Below the pieces are notes generated by a model. It was not told where the DNA came from, did not search any database, and saw only the letters and a program-made list of their open reading frames with translations. Both the position numbers and the translations under genes were made by a program. Source: Manduca sexta (Eukaryota > Arthropoda > Insecta > Lepidoptera > Sphingidae). From it: a DNA stretch of 64,000 nt. Location of the stretch: NCBI RefSeq assembly GCF_014839805.1, contig NC_051120.1, forward strand, positions 7,068,001-7,132,000. Reading direction: 5' to 3'. Below, in pieces: positions 45,913 to 60,034 of this stretch (position 1 is the stretch's first letter; each line of letters begins with the position of its first letter).

Positions 45913-48657
45913 AGTTAGTTATATCAGCAATATATAGCGTAATTTTTTTTATTGTATAATTGTTAATAATTCTATATTATGTCAAATGTGGGTTATCTGT
46001 TTTTATATACATTTAGATTAGGATTAGTCTTTAATATTCACTTCAAACAATATTAAAAATTAAAGCTTCAATAGTTCTAGGTTTCTTGCCGCAAATCCTG
46101 CAAGCGTCATAATTTACAGAAGTCAGCTTTGTGATTTTTTACCCATAAATTGCCTACGGAAATCGACTTCTGCAAATTTTCTTTTTAATCTAAACATCGC
46201 ATTGATATTAGATACAACATCTAATATCTAAGAACGAGTCGTTATAGTCATTTTAAGATTTTTAATTCCAAAAGCTCACTAGCGACCAAGTCTTTTGTAT
46301 TGGAGCACAAGGGACTGCACCCCGTTGCTTGGCGACTAGAATAGACATTGTGTCGAATTATACAAAATCCATTTCTAACAAAGCGTTGCAATTCTATTCA
46401 GTTAATATCAAGAAACAACAAAGCTATAGTTAACCCTCATATTCCTCTCTTGTGTCTTAACTAGATAAAGGATAGCCATAAGATACCCATAGCTCTGTCC
46501 GTACATTGACTGGTAAAAATCGACTTTTATCTCTTATCTATATAACTTTATTGATGCTCCATTGCATTTGGTCATAACGTTATGTTTTAACCCATAGCCT
46601 TCATCGATAAATGGGCTATTGAACAGTCAAATAATTTTTCAATTCGAACCAGTAGTAACTGAGATTAGCGCGATCAGACAAACTCTTCGGCTTTATATAT
46701 AATAGTATAGATTCTAGAAAGGGTAAGCAGAGTTGCAACTACTGTACCAAGTCGGAAACTTTATTAAGTTATAATGTAATAAGGAAAGCCTCTGGGTGTA
46801 TCAGACACGTTTTTTGGAAACAAAAAAACCGACAATTTCAATTGCACATATTGTAGAGTTTATATTCGTCCCATGATATGAGATAAGACAAGCCTTTCGT
46901 CATAACGGACATCAATTCTGATGCCAAAGAAATTAGACGTGTTTTTAGAAACAAAGAACCGACACTTTAAATTACCTCACGTAAGAATTGAATCCAAACA
47001 TTACAGTTTACAATTCAAATGCATTACTACTACAACAATGAACCGATTTATTGTAATTTGAAAAATACCCTACTATATTTAATTATCGCCTCAGTTCAGC
47101 TAGACTAAATTGGAAGTCAGTTCAATTCCTTGATCGCACAACTTATTTAAATCTATGATTATAATTTGACCAATTATTTTAAAATGCATTTGTAGAATAA
47201 AATATGAAACAGTTGTTTCTTGCCGTATATTCCCGCTAAAATTATGAAGGTAGTTTAATAACTATACAATTACCTAATGGTAAGTAATACGTATTGGATT
47301 TATAAAATACATTTCATTGGTTTAAGACATTATTTCTAAGCTGGTCCCATTCTTTTTGTTACATGGTCGGTGAAACATTGTATTGACTTTAACAGTTATT
47401 ATTTGTCAGTTGCTATTGTTACATCCGAACACATGTTTCTTCACGGTTTGTTAAGAATTCGTTAAAGATCATGCGAACTGTCCCTAACTTTGCATCTTAG
47501 ACGCGATGTTGGAAAATACGCCTTAAGTACTTATTTTTATGGATATTGGAAATATAATATATAAATCTCACATAACACGAGAAAATGCGTATAAACTTTA
47601 TGCTTGTGTTTTTAAGAGGTAAACAGAGGTGGTAGTACTCGTTACTAAGCTTCGACGAGGCTATGTATCTTCACCCATAATTTCCATGAACATTATTTTT
47701 TTTTTTATAATGAACTGGGTCCGTCACATTCAATTATTTCTATAACTGCTGTGAGGATCTTTCGCCTCCCAATGAACAACATAATCAATTGTGACCTGGA
47801 ATCGAACCTACAAACCTACCAATCCCCAGTACTATTCCGCTGAGCGAACTTGAATCAATTTGAGACCAACTGCATAATGAAATAACTATGTAGGTACTTA
47901 CCTTATAGACGAAATAAATTTTAAATTAATTTAGCAATAGTTCTGAGAAATAGATCCTATGTAAAAAATTGAAATCCAAAACAGGATATTCTGTGATGAT
48001 TAAGTACCTACTAACAGTAATCCACTTTAGCAATAGGAAATAAATACTTATTGATAGTTATTCCTATTTGGATTTTATCCCTGCATACTTCCCATGGGCT
48101 CATTGTCCTAATACCAGAGTGCTTGTAAGTACTGCATGGGAACCGAGGTTATGGGTTCGAATTCAGAAGAGTCGACTTACAAACCAAAACCTCCTCGATA
48201 AACCCGAAAATTTGTTTCATTGCGATGTCTAACATTCACATAAACTTAAAAAATCACTATAAAAAAGGTTAGTAATTTTTTATTTCAATAAAATTTCCTA
48301 ATGATTTTTTTCTTAAACCAATTTTAAAACCCTGAAGTCATTCAGTATACGTATAAAATATTATAATTATAATTATTGTAGTTTATATGATCTTACTGTA
48401 ACTGTACACAATTTTATATGATCTCACCTACTGTAACTACAACTTTTACGAACACATACTTAGATCAAAGTAATTAAAATAGTGCGTGGGTCTCGTAAGC
48501 CCGCAGGTAGAACATCGTAAACTGGCACCAACGCCTCTGAACCATCGTAAAACTTACCCTCTCTCGATTTGGTACGATCGAAAATGGATGGACAAAAAGA
48601 AATCGCAAAAACAACATCGGCCGCGTTACGAAACAAAACATGAAACTTTTTACTTAC

Positions 48658-48895
48658 CATAAACGTTATGTGGGTGAGTTGATATTCACTTCGGAACGAT
48701 GAATAAAACCCATTCTCAAACACTTAAAACAGTTTATAACATTGTTTAATTCATCACTTTTGTCCTCTCGCTGTAACTTGTTCCGATCACTGTTTATTAT
48801 TATTTGTTGACACAAAACGAGGTTGTTGCCGTCTCTAACATCTGGACTTCACTTGACATAAATTTCACTCAATGTTTAACATCCGAACTCACTGA
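48658..48895 (-). other. Sema5c: Candidate 5' UTR exon of the semaphorin gene
   Basis: On the minus strand this stretch ends in a near-perfect splice donor (ATG|GTAAGT, donor at 48656-48657) and begins at an arthropod-type initiator TCAGT (48891-48895). It is non-coding in character, with several short upstream ORFs. Coding exon 1 at 30,603 has its own acceptor, so a separate upstream leader exon must exist; this is the best candidate I see. The join across about 18 kb is inference; RNA data would be needed to fix the start site. Other leader exons are possible. Confidence 0.4.
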
Positions 48896-49110
48896 AGCAC
48901 CAAACTTGACTGTCTTTAAAAACGCGTAAATAATTTAATAACAAAGTTTCAAACACTTGCAGGTAAACGGTGGCCAAAGAAACAAGTGGCCGTACGAAAA
49001 AAACAAAAGTTCTATGCAGCGCACACAACCTCCACAATCAATGCGACGCAACAGTGTGAGTGAATGGTTATGAGAACGAAGAAACCCGCACGCATGCGCT
49101 CTCTATCTAG
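48896..49110 (-). promoter_or_regulatory. Candidate promoter upstream of the 5' UTR exon
   Basis: Directly upstream of the putative initiator. It contains a palindromic GCATGCGC core (about 49091-49098, in CGCATGCGCT) like the NRF-1/Ewg site common in insect promoters, and is less AT-rich than the flanks. No TATA box is clear. Inference from motif and position only. Confidence 0.3.
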
Positions 49111-49860
49111 ATAAACGTTGCCACCCTCGATATGAAAGGTTACGTAAATAATAAATAAATACACGTAGGTTAGTTGCTTACTATATTTCCGTTGTGGCGG
49201 GCGCGAAAGCATTAGTTTATATTTTATGGACGTGAAATATTTATTTTTAACGTTTCTTACAGATCAGTCATCGGATATAATTAGGTACCTAAACATTAAA
49301 GTTTCCACATATACTTACTTATTGTTTTAAATAATCGTATAAAGTTGTAACAAAATAAAAAAAAAAACACTTTTTAATAACTTAATACTATTCTACCCAC
49401 ATGTTCCTACAAACTTTATGGTTTTCCTGGTGAGACGTTGGTTGTACAAAGTAATAAACATTAAGAGCAGTACCTACCTACTAAGTACGCCCATTTTATA
49501 TACTAGGTAGAGTCAATAGTAGAGGAAGTAGAACACAGGCTTAGATACTGACCAACATTCTTAATAAGGGGAAAACCGTGAACATAAAAAACAGTAAGTA
49601 AATAATCCCCGCGATACGAAATTCCAGAAAATTTAATTTGTTGTGCACTATTCAGCTTTTATATGTAATCCGCGAAAACCAATGTGAGTCTCATGAGGGC
49701 GCCCCTTTGTCAACCATAATTTTTATATATATTTAAACCATATTACTGGTCTTCCAATCAGGTAAGAATTAAAAATTTTCTGAACACATGTTAGCGACCC
49801 AAATAAGTATTTCCATAAAGTGGTTAAAATACCTGCTTGTTTCAAGAATTAATACAGGCT

Positions 49861-50040
49861 GACAACACCGGGCTCCAGTATCGTTCCCCGCCAAGACGCT
49901 AGCCTGCGTACGTACACGGAAACGCACACACGCACGGAGTCTCCGCACTGTGATTGGCCAAGAAGTTGTCGAACGTTTGCCTCCGCCCGCGCACCAACGT
50001 CCTTGCGGTCGCGGGCCACCGACCGCTGCGCTTGATGCTA
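49861..50040. other. GC- and CpG-rich patch
   Basis: Stands out sharply from AT-rich flanks; contains CpG-dense words (CTCCGCCCGCGCACC, GGTCGCGGGCCACCG) and a CCAAT-type TGATTGGCC. No clear splice donor or ORF on either strand. Could be an alternative promoter or leader exon, or an unrecognised element. Confidence 0.3.
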
Positions 50041-51659
50041 TGGTTCACTTAAGTACAAACTTACAGCCCAAGTTTAACTTACTCACTTACGACTTGCAAC
50101 TAAAATACGGAACCGAATGAAATTCAAATTTAGAATTTACTAATATTTTTTCTTTGTTACTCCTATTCAACCAGTATTATATTATGATAATAATATTGTC
50201 TAAACCGGAACTGGCAGTACAGGTACCTGCTAAAAAGGATTATTATTATCTTTTTATTGCTTTTTAACTTTTGTACAAGTGGCGATATAGTTATCTATGA
50301 ATGTATTAACCCTACTTAGAGTATTTTAAATGAATGTATCATCAAATTGATAAGAAAAAAAATATAAAAAATGTATTTACAGTAGATAGAGAAAAAAGTT
50401 AATATAATTAATTTCCATGTTTAAATCATTACTATTATTATTTTGTATTTAACATTTCGATCAACTAACGTAATGTCATATAATTAATTCAATACCTTTT
50501 AAAAAGCTGTATTTATTACATTAAAAGCAAATTACACTAATTTTTTTTTGCCTTTTTGATTGGCCGTCTTTCGCAATTCCCACGAACTATAAACCGACGT
50601 ATAAAATAAAAACTATACAATAAATCGTAGTCATAGCGTAACATTTTAATATTACAATATCATAAATATTTTCTATATTATTATGATAATTTTAATCAAA
50701 CTGTTGAACCGGAATTTTAATGCCGGCGCTACAGTTCAACACGAGACGTGGGTGGCGATGGCGGCCATGTCATTTGTAATGTAAAACAGTGCTGGGCATA
50801 ATCTTTCGCGCAATATTATCTACATGCAAAGAAACACGTGTGTACACCTCAGAGAGGGAATTTGGGGGGAGTGGGTCTCGGCCCCCCTTTTCAAAATCCA
50901 ATCATAAAACTACTAGCCACCAGTCTCACAGTAATATTAGCTGCAGTAAGAAATATTGACTTGTCAGGTTACCTCATAAAAAAATATGTTTGTTCTTTAA
51001 TAATTAACTACACTAAAGCATCAGAAAAATGAAAATCTAGTCCAAAAACTAACATATGATTGTTCATTACTAATAAACCATTATAATCCACCAGATAAAT
51101 AAAATTTCAGTCCAGAAAACCAACTTACAAGATTGAACAACTTAGTGGTTTCAACACAGAAAATTCCATGAGACTGAAGGCGCTATTACCATGTAATAAC
51201 ACCGTATTTTATTGATATTACCTCTTAACATCTGATTGCGGGCCTGACAGTAATAGTTTCGCTCAACGCTGAATAATTTCTCTTAACTTCCTTGTAAGCG
51301 AAGAGACCACATGCGAAGGACCTAAACGCTGGTCACGTCTGCAAAACATATGGCGAAATAAAATGTACATATATAAGTATGCAATATGAATTATAATAGT
51401 AAATACTAGTGTCGCAAATAACGATTTTCTATCATCATGTTATAACGTAATGGAAGTTTTAATAACTGCTTCTTAACAAAGTAAGTTTAGGTTACTTCTA
51501 TGAAAATATTGGTTGAATTTCTTTCGGGTCTGCAAGATTGTTGTCGAGTTACTAAGTGTGTTGTAAAGAAATTAAGCATGTGGTTATTTTAAGTCAAAGA
51601 ATGTCAAAACGACTCTGTATAATTCGTTTTCAACCTTAATTTCATACACCTACCATGAT

Positions 51660-51740
51660 TATCTCTGCACCACCTTAAGATTGACTGGTAGAGAATGCCT
51701 ATGGCATTAAGTATGAAGTGCTACATAAATAGAATAAATA
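51660..51740 (+). repeat. Retroelement tail with AATA run
   Basis: GATTGACTGGTAGAGAATGC, CTATGGCATTAAG, then AATAAATAAATAAA. A second copy at 58,085-58,172 has the same order, so this is a 3' tail family. Confidence 0.6.
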
Positions 51741-52159
51741 AATAAAATAATTCGATCATATCGCCAAAGTACGTTTTAAAATCCATCACAATTGAAATTA
51801 AGATGCCTTTATCTAACACTAACCTTAATAATTAGTCAGGCGCAAACACGCCCACACGACGAGTCGGCTAGTTCGAAGAAGTCGCTACTTGATCTCTGCA
51901 TTACATGTTTGGACCACTAAGAGCCTCTTTAACGATGTTTAAATAAACGCTAATTGTCGGATATAAACTGCGGCCAAATGCAAAAGTCAAGGTCCCAAAT
52001 AAATGGTCAACAAATATGTAAATTCAACGTCAGCTGTCTAATACCTTAATTATCGGATAACTTTTACTTGAACATTGTGGAATAGGCCCTTAACGAATTG
52101 TCAAACGCAGTCAAAAGTCCCTCTGTGTCCACTTTCGAGATAAAAGACACTCATCACAG

Positions 52160-52375
52160 AGATGCTACTAAGGCACCCACTTTTCACCGTGTATGTTACG
52201 TCCCATGATGAGACAACGGCTGAAGCTACCGCCACTTCGGGCACAAATTCCAGACTCCGGGCTAATACTGAGAAGAGCAACCGAATACCCCTCAGCCCGA
52301 CCCAAATTTGAACCCGAGACCTTATAGCGGAAACCGTACCGGGCGATACAACTTCGCCACCGAGGCAATCAACAA
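52160..52375 (-). mobile_element. tRNA-like SINE, family F, best copy
   Basis: Minus strand: CTCGGTGGCGAAGTTGTATC at the head, B-box-like GGTCTCGGGTTCAAATTTGG, body CCCGGAGTCTGGAATTTGTG, ACGTAACATACACGG, tail GAAAAGTGGGTGCC. Relatives at 37.6, 59.5, 60.0 and 62.0 kb. It yields a spurious 113-codon ORF. Confidence 0.65.
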
Positions 52376-55300
52376 TAAACAGTATCCTACACGTTATGAG
52401 ACGACTCGATCTATCCATATACAAAATTTCATCTAAATCCATTTAGCAGTTTTTGTCTTTTCTTTTTACAAATAAATCAAAAACTGTCGCATCTGTATTA
52501 TTAATAAGATATACTTTATACATCCAAAACACAACTAATATTTTCGTTTTTAACCTTGCCAGGAATAATAATTCCAAGTCGTCTTATTTTTCATCCAATT
52601 CCAAAACTGAATATGGATGTTTCTAAGAAATCGCCCGCTAACATCTTGGCGGCGCGGCTGCCGAAAAGCAAAACATTGTAAAAGGCGATAACAACCTTAT
52701 ATCATACGATCAAAGTTGCTATTATACTGCATAACTACAGTGGACGCTTGCACTTTCCTTGTTATAAAAAAAAACTAAAATTGTTTACCAGCGTTTAAGT
52801 ACGCAACTATATACTGAATTATTTTTTTAAAGACAAAAATAATGTTGCAGTAAGTATAAGCTTCCTAGAGTAACAATACATTGAGTATTTGTGTTCCCTA
52901 TGAAAAGGAAACACTTTTACAACCTTTTAATTCTTATTGTCTTTTTACTATAAAATGGCTGAATATGTTACGTCGCCTATTTGAATGTCTACGTTATTCC
53001 TCCTACATAAAATCCAATTTAGCATAAAATTAAATATTATTTTACCACAAATGTCAATATATTCAATACATTTTCAATTTAAGACCATATTTTATACTCC
53101 AAAAAGGTCAAATACAAAAAGCACCAACCTACATAGTAAACATCCTTTTTTACAGTGCCCACGCGTAAATAACTGCAGATATGTAAATGTTTATAAGTTT
53201 AGCCTCGTATTCCTTAGTCTAAATGTTAATTTATTACAACATATATTATAATTATACAATACACCTGCTTATGTCTGTCGCGACGTCTCTAGCTTACAAC
53301 ACAAAACAAGTTTAAAAGCAGAGACATACCCATTAACAACAAATAATATTGATTTGAGATAAGACTGAGGTTTTTTCATCCTATTGAATTGAGAGCTAAT
53401 TGCTCGCTTCCTGGAAAACAGCCCATAAACAGTAGCAACAATATAGAATTCATATTTTGCTTGTTTATTTTTAAGATCGATACTTTTGATTTATGTTGAA
53501 CCCCAGACCATAGCCTTAATAGATCGCCGTACGCATTAGAGTAAAAAAAAAAGTTTAATCACCTTTTCATGTATATAATTACATACTTACATTGACAGGA
53601 AGTTTGCCGGCCTATGCTATAAAAAACTTATTAAAATTCCATATTAAAAATGTTGATTATTTATTTAACATGCATCTAATTAGTCATAAATGTACTTCAA
53701 GATTGTCCACTCGAAGACATTCGACAAAATAACGGTGAACAATGACATCGTGAGAAAGCTCACTTGCCATACGTATAATATGGTCTAATATATTCATATC
53801 CAAAAACATTTCCCGGCCCAAATATGGGTAAATGTGTACATTACCTACTTCTGTTTAAATAACGGGTTTTGATAAATACAATGACTTTAATTTATATATT
53901 GTTTAAATAGTAAAAATAGTATTTTGAATTAAAATCTGACACCAGAAAAGTATAGTATTATCTCGGATGGGCTGCTTTCGACAACAATACAAGAATTAAT
54001 AGTTTTACCAAGCCACTTTGTACTTCAGTTTACAATCAGAACTACCCACTTTTTTAAGAATGTTTTAGAAAGGATTTAGCTTTTGTTTTACAACAGGCCG
54101 CCTCGCTATATAAATACTTTTCAAGATTCCATTTCAGCCAAATCGTGTAAGAAAATCCCACAAATTGCTGTCCTGTTTGAAAATCGAACATCCCAATTTG
54201 CAGCCCATACACACTACCACCAAGAAGGCAATATTTAAATAAATTAAAACGGTTATTCTAATTTGATAAGAAGTAGGTCTTCTCTTATCAATGTGAGATC
54301 AAGGCGAGGTCGTCAAAATAAGATTATTAAAATAATACGGAATTTATTATTTAATTAAATACACTGGTAATTATTCGCTAATCTATTGGACTTACGTCCA
54401 ACGCACACGTAAACAGAAAAATGAAAAACTAAAGCAATCTTTCGCCATTGGAACACTACATTGCATACATTTCTAATTGCCCCCCCAAATTGTTATTTAT
54501 CTTAGAAATTTCAATTAAAATTATATTTTATACTTACACATCATTTAGTTATACCTCACCATTTACCAAATTTAAAAATACTAAAAAGAAAAAGCAATAT
54601 CGAATCTTTACTATCGCTTCGGCTATCAAGTGCAAATCCCTTTAAAACCCCGGTGACAAATCAACGCCAGCAAGTCTGCCGGGCATTACGCAAAATAAAC
54701 GATAACTCTATCTTATCACTGATTAGATTAATGCAAGGCTTACTGGATAAATATACACCTAGTATCCATATCTCATACCTGCATTACTAAAAGTCGCTGA
54801 TTAATAATTATAAAAAAATATGGGTCAGTGTGTTTATAACGTGTAATCCTACATTAATTCTACGTTGACGAAATGGCTACAAATAAACAGCTATGTTTAT
54901 AATCAACGACTATTCTTGCGAAATTTTATCCCTTTAGTGACAGTCCATGCATACTTCCGAAATTCAACACAGCGTCTATATTTTAACACTACAATGTTTA
55001 CATACGGTCTAAAATGAACCTATTTTTCGATCGTAACCCTAGAATCGATATTATACGTTCAACCCTTAAAAATAAACGGAACGACAGTGTAACTTAATTT
55101 GGCAAAGGAAGCAACATGAAGCCAAAAAATGAAGCCATGTTTGTTTTTATTCGTGTTGTTTTTAACTCGCTTCCTGTCACTTTCCTAAATCTCTCAACGC
55201 CAGATCGATCATGCTGTGAAGGGCACGGTTCCACATCATCTCACAGATAAGATACGTGATACTGATTTGTGACGCTTGGCGTGCGACCTTGGTCATGATT

Positions 55301-57054
55301 TTTTTAAGTAATTGTCGGATTGTTTTTGTTATATTTTTTAGTTGAAACGGAAACTTTGGTATTAATCATTAATTTAGATTTGATCTATCGGCTTTATTTG
55401 AATTTGCTTTTCGTTTTTTATACGTTTGTTATGAAATTAACGTGTTGAAGTTTACGTTGGCTTGATGTTGATTTTAGATCAAGTATATTCTTGATTAGAA
55501 TCAAAGCTAATGTCAATTTTACTTATACTCTATCTCGGGACACAGCTAGAAAATTGTCATACGTGAATATATTGATTCTATTATTTTATAGGTATTAATT
55601 ACATTCACCTTTTCTGGGATATAACTTACAAAGTAGCGTTGAAGACTCAAATATTATTATGACAACAAACTGGACACAAAACATTCTCTTACGCGTATAA
55701 AACATGCCTGTGTTTTGTGGTCTCTCATGACAGGAAATCTCAAATTAGCAATTGAAGGTAACTAAACTAAATTATTTCTATTATCGAGTTCGAAAAATGT
55801 TTACCTACAAATCTGTTAAATGCTCTCATGCAGTCCGAGACTTGCAAATCCGGTTCCAGAATTAGAAAACCTTACGCATTAGTAAGATGTAAATATGCTG
55901 ATGGCTTAATTAATAAAGCACTTACATCGCTTAATGTTAAAAGATTTGCGAAACAGATTTTCATGTAAACGGAATGCGGCTTCGCTGGACAAAATTGTCT
56001 AATGAGTTGTGCAGCGCCACAAATTTAATTATAACGGGACCTGCTGACGTGGGTTGGTGCATAACCTGTAAAGGTAGGCGCACATCAAAACGATGAGCCG
56101 CGACGCGACGCGTGCATTGGATCAGTTCTGGATTTGTAAAAAAGGCCGTATATGCCACGGCCTATGGGCGCCAGCTTCTTAGGGGCGGCAGATTTCAGAG
56201 GACGCTCACTTGAAATAATTATTCATTGGTTTATTTAACTTTAATGCATTTCATGATACCAAGAAATGGAAAATTATGAAGTATTTTAGAAACCTACATC
56301 CATACCTGTACATATATACATACATAAACCTATCTACGTGGCGTGGCGGAAATAAAGTAGCCTACACTCTTAAAAATATAAATCCAGCACTGCATTGGAT
56401 AGTGCGATTTACGAATCTTGATACACCAAGACTTGAATCTCACGTACAATTTAACTAATACAGAATATTGCCAGGTCATACGATACGTCTGTGTGTGCTA
56501 AACCTAATCCACATATTTCACCTTACGAAATATGACAGTTCTTGTTAATTATTTCGTGACTTTATCGGAGTATGCCGAACGAAATACCATTTAATAACTT
56601 TGCTTTTTTAACTAAAGCCGTAATTTGGTGGAATCAACCCTGTTATCTTCTAAGCTGTAATCTATAAAATTCTACCGTTTAGTCAGAAAATATCCTAATG
56701 TAACCATTTTTTTTAACGCAAAACTTACAGCCCTAACAATATTTACTGAAATATGATAATAATTCTAATAACATGCAGTATAAATACTAATATGTATGTT
56801 AAATCTTTATACAGCTTTAACTGTAGTTAGACAAAGCATATCGCATCATAAGTCATGAATACAAATTACTGACGTGACATGAAAGAAATTCCTTCACGAT
56901 AACAATATGATACTTCTATTACTGAATAAATAATTACCTTTAGAACTAATACTTAAGAGGAGTGCATACACACAGTTAATCTGTTTACGATTCTATAATG
57001 TTTGTTATGAAGTGATGCATCGCTCATGACGCCTGAGAGATTTATTATATTACT

Positions 57055-57890
57055 AGCTTCCGCCTGCAGCATCGCCCGCGTGGATTTCGGACTTCAAAAA
57101 TGGAGGAGGTGCTCAATTTGTCGGGATGTTTTTTTAATGTATGGTGGTATGCAGATGGTCCGATTGTCCAGTCAGGGTCTGATGATGTGATCCTGGTGAA
57201 ATCGAAGGAAGCATATAGCATGATTCAGTATTTACGCGTGATGGCTTATTATTAGCGTATTTCATGTATAACTTTGGTGTTTCTATACCGATTTCTATGA
57301 TTCTTTTTTATGGAATATTTAATAATGTTAACTTTTTTAATTAGGGATGACTGAGAGTGTTATAAACGTAAGAGTAGACAAATATAATGAGAAACCTTCG
57401 AACTGCTAAGCTATCGGGAGTTACACGTGTTATTGTGAGTCAACCATAAAAGATAGACATATGCTGTCGTGGGATATTTTTTATATAATTTTAAGGAGAA
57501 CATTTCCGTCATACATATTTTCTGTGTAGCTTTAACCATTAAGGTTGCACACGCGACGGAAGCTTAAAAAATGGAGTAACTTCTCCCGTTTTCCCAACAT
57601 TTCCCTTCACTGCTCTGCTCCTATTAATTGTAGCGTGATGAAAAGTATACTATAACCAGCTCAGGAGTATGAAAAATAATTGTACCAAGTTTCGTTAAAA
57701 TCCGTCGAGTAGTTTTTGTTTCTATAACGGTTATACAGACAGACAGACAGACAAAAATTTTACTAATTGCATTTTTGGCATCAGTATCGATCCCTAATCA
57801 CCCCCTGATAGTTATTTTGGAAATATATTTCATGTACAGAATTGACCTCTCTACAGATTTATTATAAGTATAGATGAACCTAATTTTATT
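57055..57890 (+). repeat. Decayed retroelement or non-autonomous element
   Basis: Starts TAGCTTCCGCCTGCAGCATC and later has TTCCGTCATACATATTTTCT, CTCTGCTCCTATTAATTGTA, GTTAAAATCCGTCGAGTAGT and a CAGACAGACAGACAGACA run. The 61,070-61,440 block shares the start type and the TTCCGTCATACAT segment. No intact ORF. Confidence 0.5.
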
Positions 57891-58084
57891 TTTCTGAAAA
57901 GGATTTTATGTTACGCCTGAGAGATTTATTATATTATGAAATGAAACTACTATTTTATGCCTGAAACAGTTTTTATGTCATGCATTTATAAAGAAATTAT
58001 GTTTTTATTTTACCTAATGGTCATTTCTAAATATTAACTCAATAATCATTTTATCTATTCATATGACATGCTAAATGTCCGTCC

Positions 58085-58172
58085 TCTACATCACCCGAAG
58101 GTTGACTGTGAGAGAATTCCCATGGCATTAAGTCCGCCTGTATACCATGTATACAAAGTGTAAATAAATAAA
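58085..58172 (+). repeat. Retroelement tail with AATA run, copy 2
   Basis: CCGAAGGTTGACTGTGAGAG, CCCATGGCATTAAGTCCGCC, GTGTAAATAAATAAAT; same family as at 51.7 kb. Confidence 0.6.
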
Positions 58173-59339
58173 TCGATGTCAAATCTCTATCTTTCTTCTT
58201 TCGGATCTAAAATATATCAGACGTCATCTCAACAGCGCTAAACCTTTAAACAATCTAGCAATATATTAATCAAACTCAAAATACCACTCAAAAACAAAAT
58301 ATATTCATCTAGACAAACCTAAAGTCGCAAAACGAGTTTAAAAACAGGTCATTCATAATAAAAGTTTGCACGTGACAATACAGATAAACGTATGTAACAG
58401 TACCCCGCACTGATAATAATGCAGACTGCTTGGCGTTCAAAACGTTGTTACGCGAATTCCGTTGGTCATGTTTTGTTGACGGCATAAAACAATTTACAAA
58501 ATAAAGAGTTTTATAAATAAACTTAATTTATCATTGACAATAATTAACGGCAAGTATAGGAACGTATTTTAAATACGCATAGTTTTTGTTAATTGCGGTT
58601 TTGAGATTTGAGATCGCGTAACATTTGACGGAAATCAAAATTTGTTGTTCATGTCAATCATGTATAAGTAGAATATATTTAAAATAATTTTCCGTTGATA
58701 AGAATTTTAAAGGTACATCGTAATAAATTTTAATTCACAGAAAAATTGTTACGGGCAAAAGTTTTGCATTATTTTTGAGAATCAACGCTACAATAACATG
58801 GTCACTTTAGGCAGCGACCAACTTTCTACATAACCCAACCTCTTATAATCCATGCAGCAGGAAATATATTTCATACGCGCTTATTCGAAACTGACATACT
58901 TACAGCAAAAGATATTACGGATTTCAAATAATTTTATGTTCTTTTTTATTGTATTTCCGATATCACGTTTGACAATATCTTCATCATGACAACCAACATG
59001 TGCATGATATCATTTCTGAAGTTATATTCAATTTCCATGTCCTTATTTCCGTGGGATCACTTACCTTCGAAAATTGCTCACATTACTGTATCGTTTACGT
59101 ACTTTATTGGGCCCAATATTTTCTGAATTTTATGCAGCTCACCCACTAAACAAGGCCTTCCTTAAAAATAATTTTGGCAATATTCGAAGCAGTAGCCCAG
59201 CTACCTACTTGAGGCTAATAATGTTATCAGTCAAACGAGCAAAATATATTTTCGGGTGTGTGTTTAAAGTGTGTTGAAGTATTTTCAGAATAATAATTTT
59301 CGGTAGGTAATGCAATAATGGCTTGGCTATACTTCTGGT

Positions 59340-59420
59340 ATTGTAAAGTCCATGGGCGGATGCTGCTTACCATCAGGCGGACCGCTTGCTCGTTTGCCTA
59401 CTAAGGCAATAAAAAAAAAA
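59340..59420 (-). repeat. Short fragment of repeat family C
   Basis: CATGGGCGGATGCTGCTTAC, CATCAGGCGGACCGCTTGC and an A run; matches the right end of the 22.6-kb copy. Confidence 0.5.
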
Positions 59421-59479
59421 CAGTCTTTCTGATTGTTGATTATCAAATTAATTTAGATGTATTTTATGTTGTTATACCC

Positions 59480-59575
59480 ACACAATTACTCACGCCCTTT
59501 ATCTCGAAGGTAGGCAGAGGCTCAACTGGAGTACCCACATTTCACCGTGCGTATTTCATCCGATGATGTTATAGG
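59480..59575 (-). repeat. Fragment of repeat family F
   Basis: Reverse-oriented end: AGGTAGGCAGAGGC, GGAGTACCCACATTTCACCG, GTATTTCATCCGATGATG. Confidence 0.45.
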
Positions 59576-60034
59576 GGCCTGTTAAAAAAATAAATCAATC
59601 ATAAAAGCTGGTAATCCTTGTGATAGGAAGCGAGCGTATTTAAAAATTAAATCCATAATAAAAATTAAACATCCTATTTCTACTTGTATCAACTTAATTT
59701 CAAAACCATACGATAACTGAAATCATACATTTTGTTATAACACAAAAACAGTCGTACATAATTACGAAGCAATTAAAGGAGCCTACTTTACAAGTTCGCT
59801 ATTGCATCTGTACGTCAGCTCACAAAGCAAAGGCAGGTGAGGTCATTGTGTACACTCCTGCACCAAGTACTCTAGATATGCTTTTATTGGCCTGATAACA
59901 ATCTGGACTCGAAAATGAGCCAACACTAATTAAGGACGTAAAATTGTTTTTATTCGTGATCATGAATTCGTGTTTACACAATGGTTAATGCTTTTCTTAT
60001 TGTGTAACCTGGTTTAGACAATATCTAATATTGA

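Larger units (their letters stand above)
30604..48657. other. First intron of the semaphorin gene (about 18 kb, if the 5' UTR exon is right)
   Basis: No coding exon found. It is AT-rich with scattered repeats (B, E, F, G, H, SINE A, MITE). Such long first introns often carry enhancers, but nothing specific can be read here. The tract 42,880-43,420 has a coding-like look and is noted separately. Confidence 0.5.

Noticed and set aside
48460..48723. Minus-strand ORF of 87 codons across the leader-exon donor
   Set aside because: It reads straight through a strong GTAAGT donor into intron; better explained as UTR exon plus intron.
52101..52442. Minus-strand ORF of 113 codons
   Set aside because: It is the translated body of a family F SINE; related sequence occurs at four other places.
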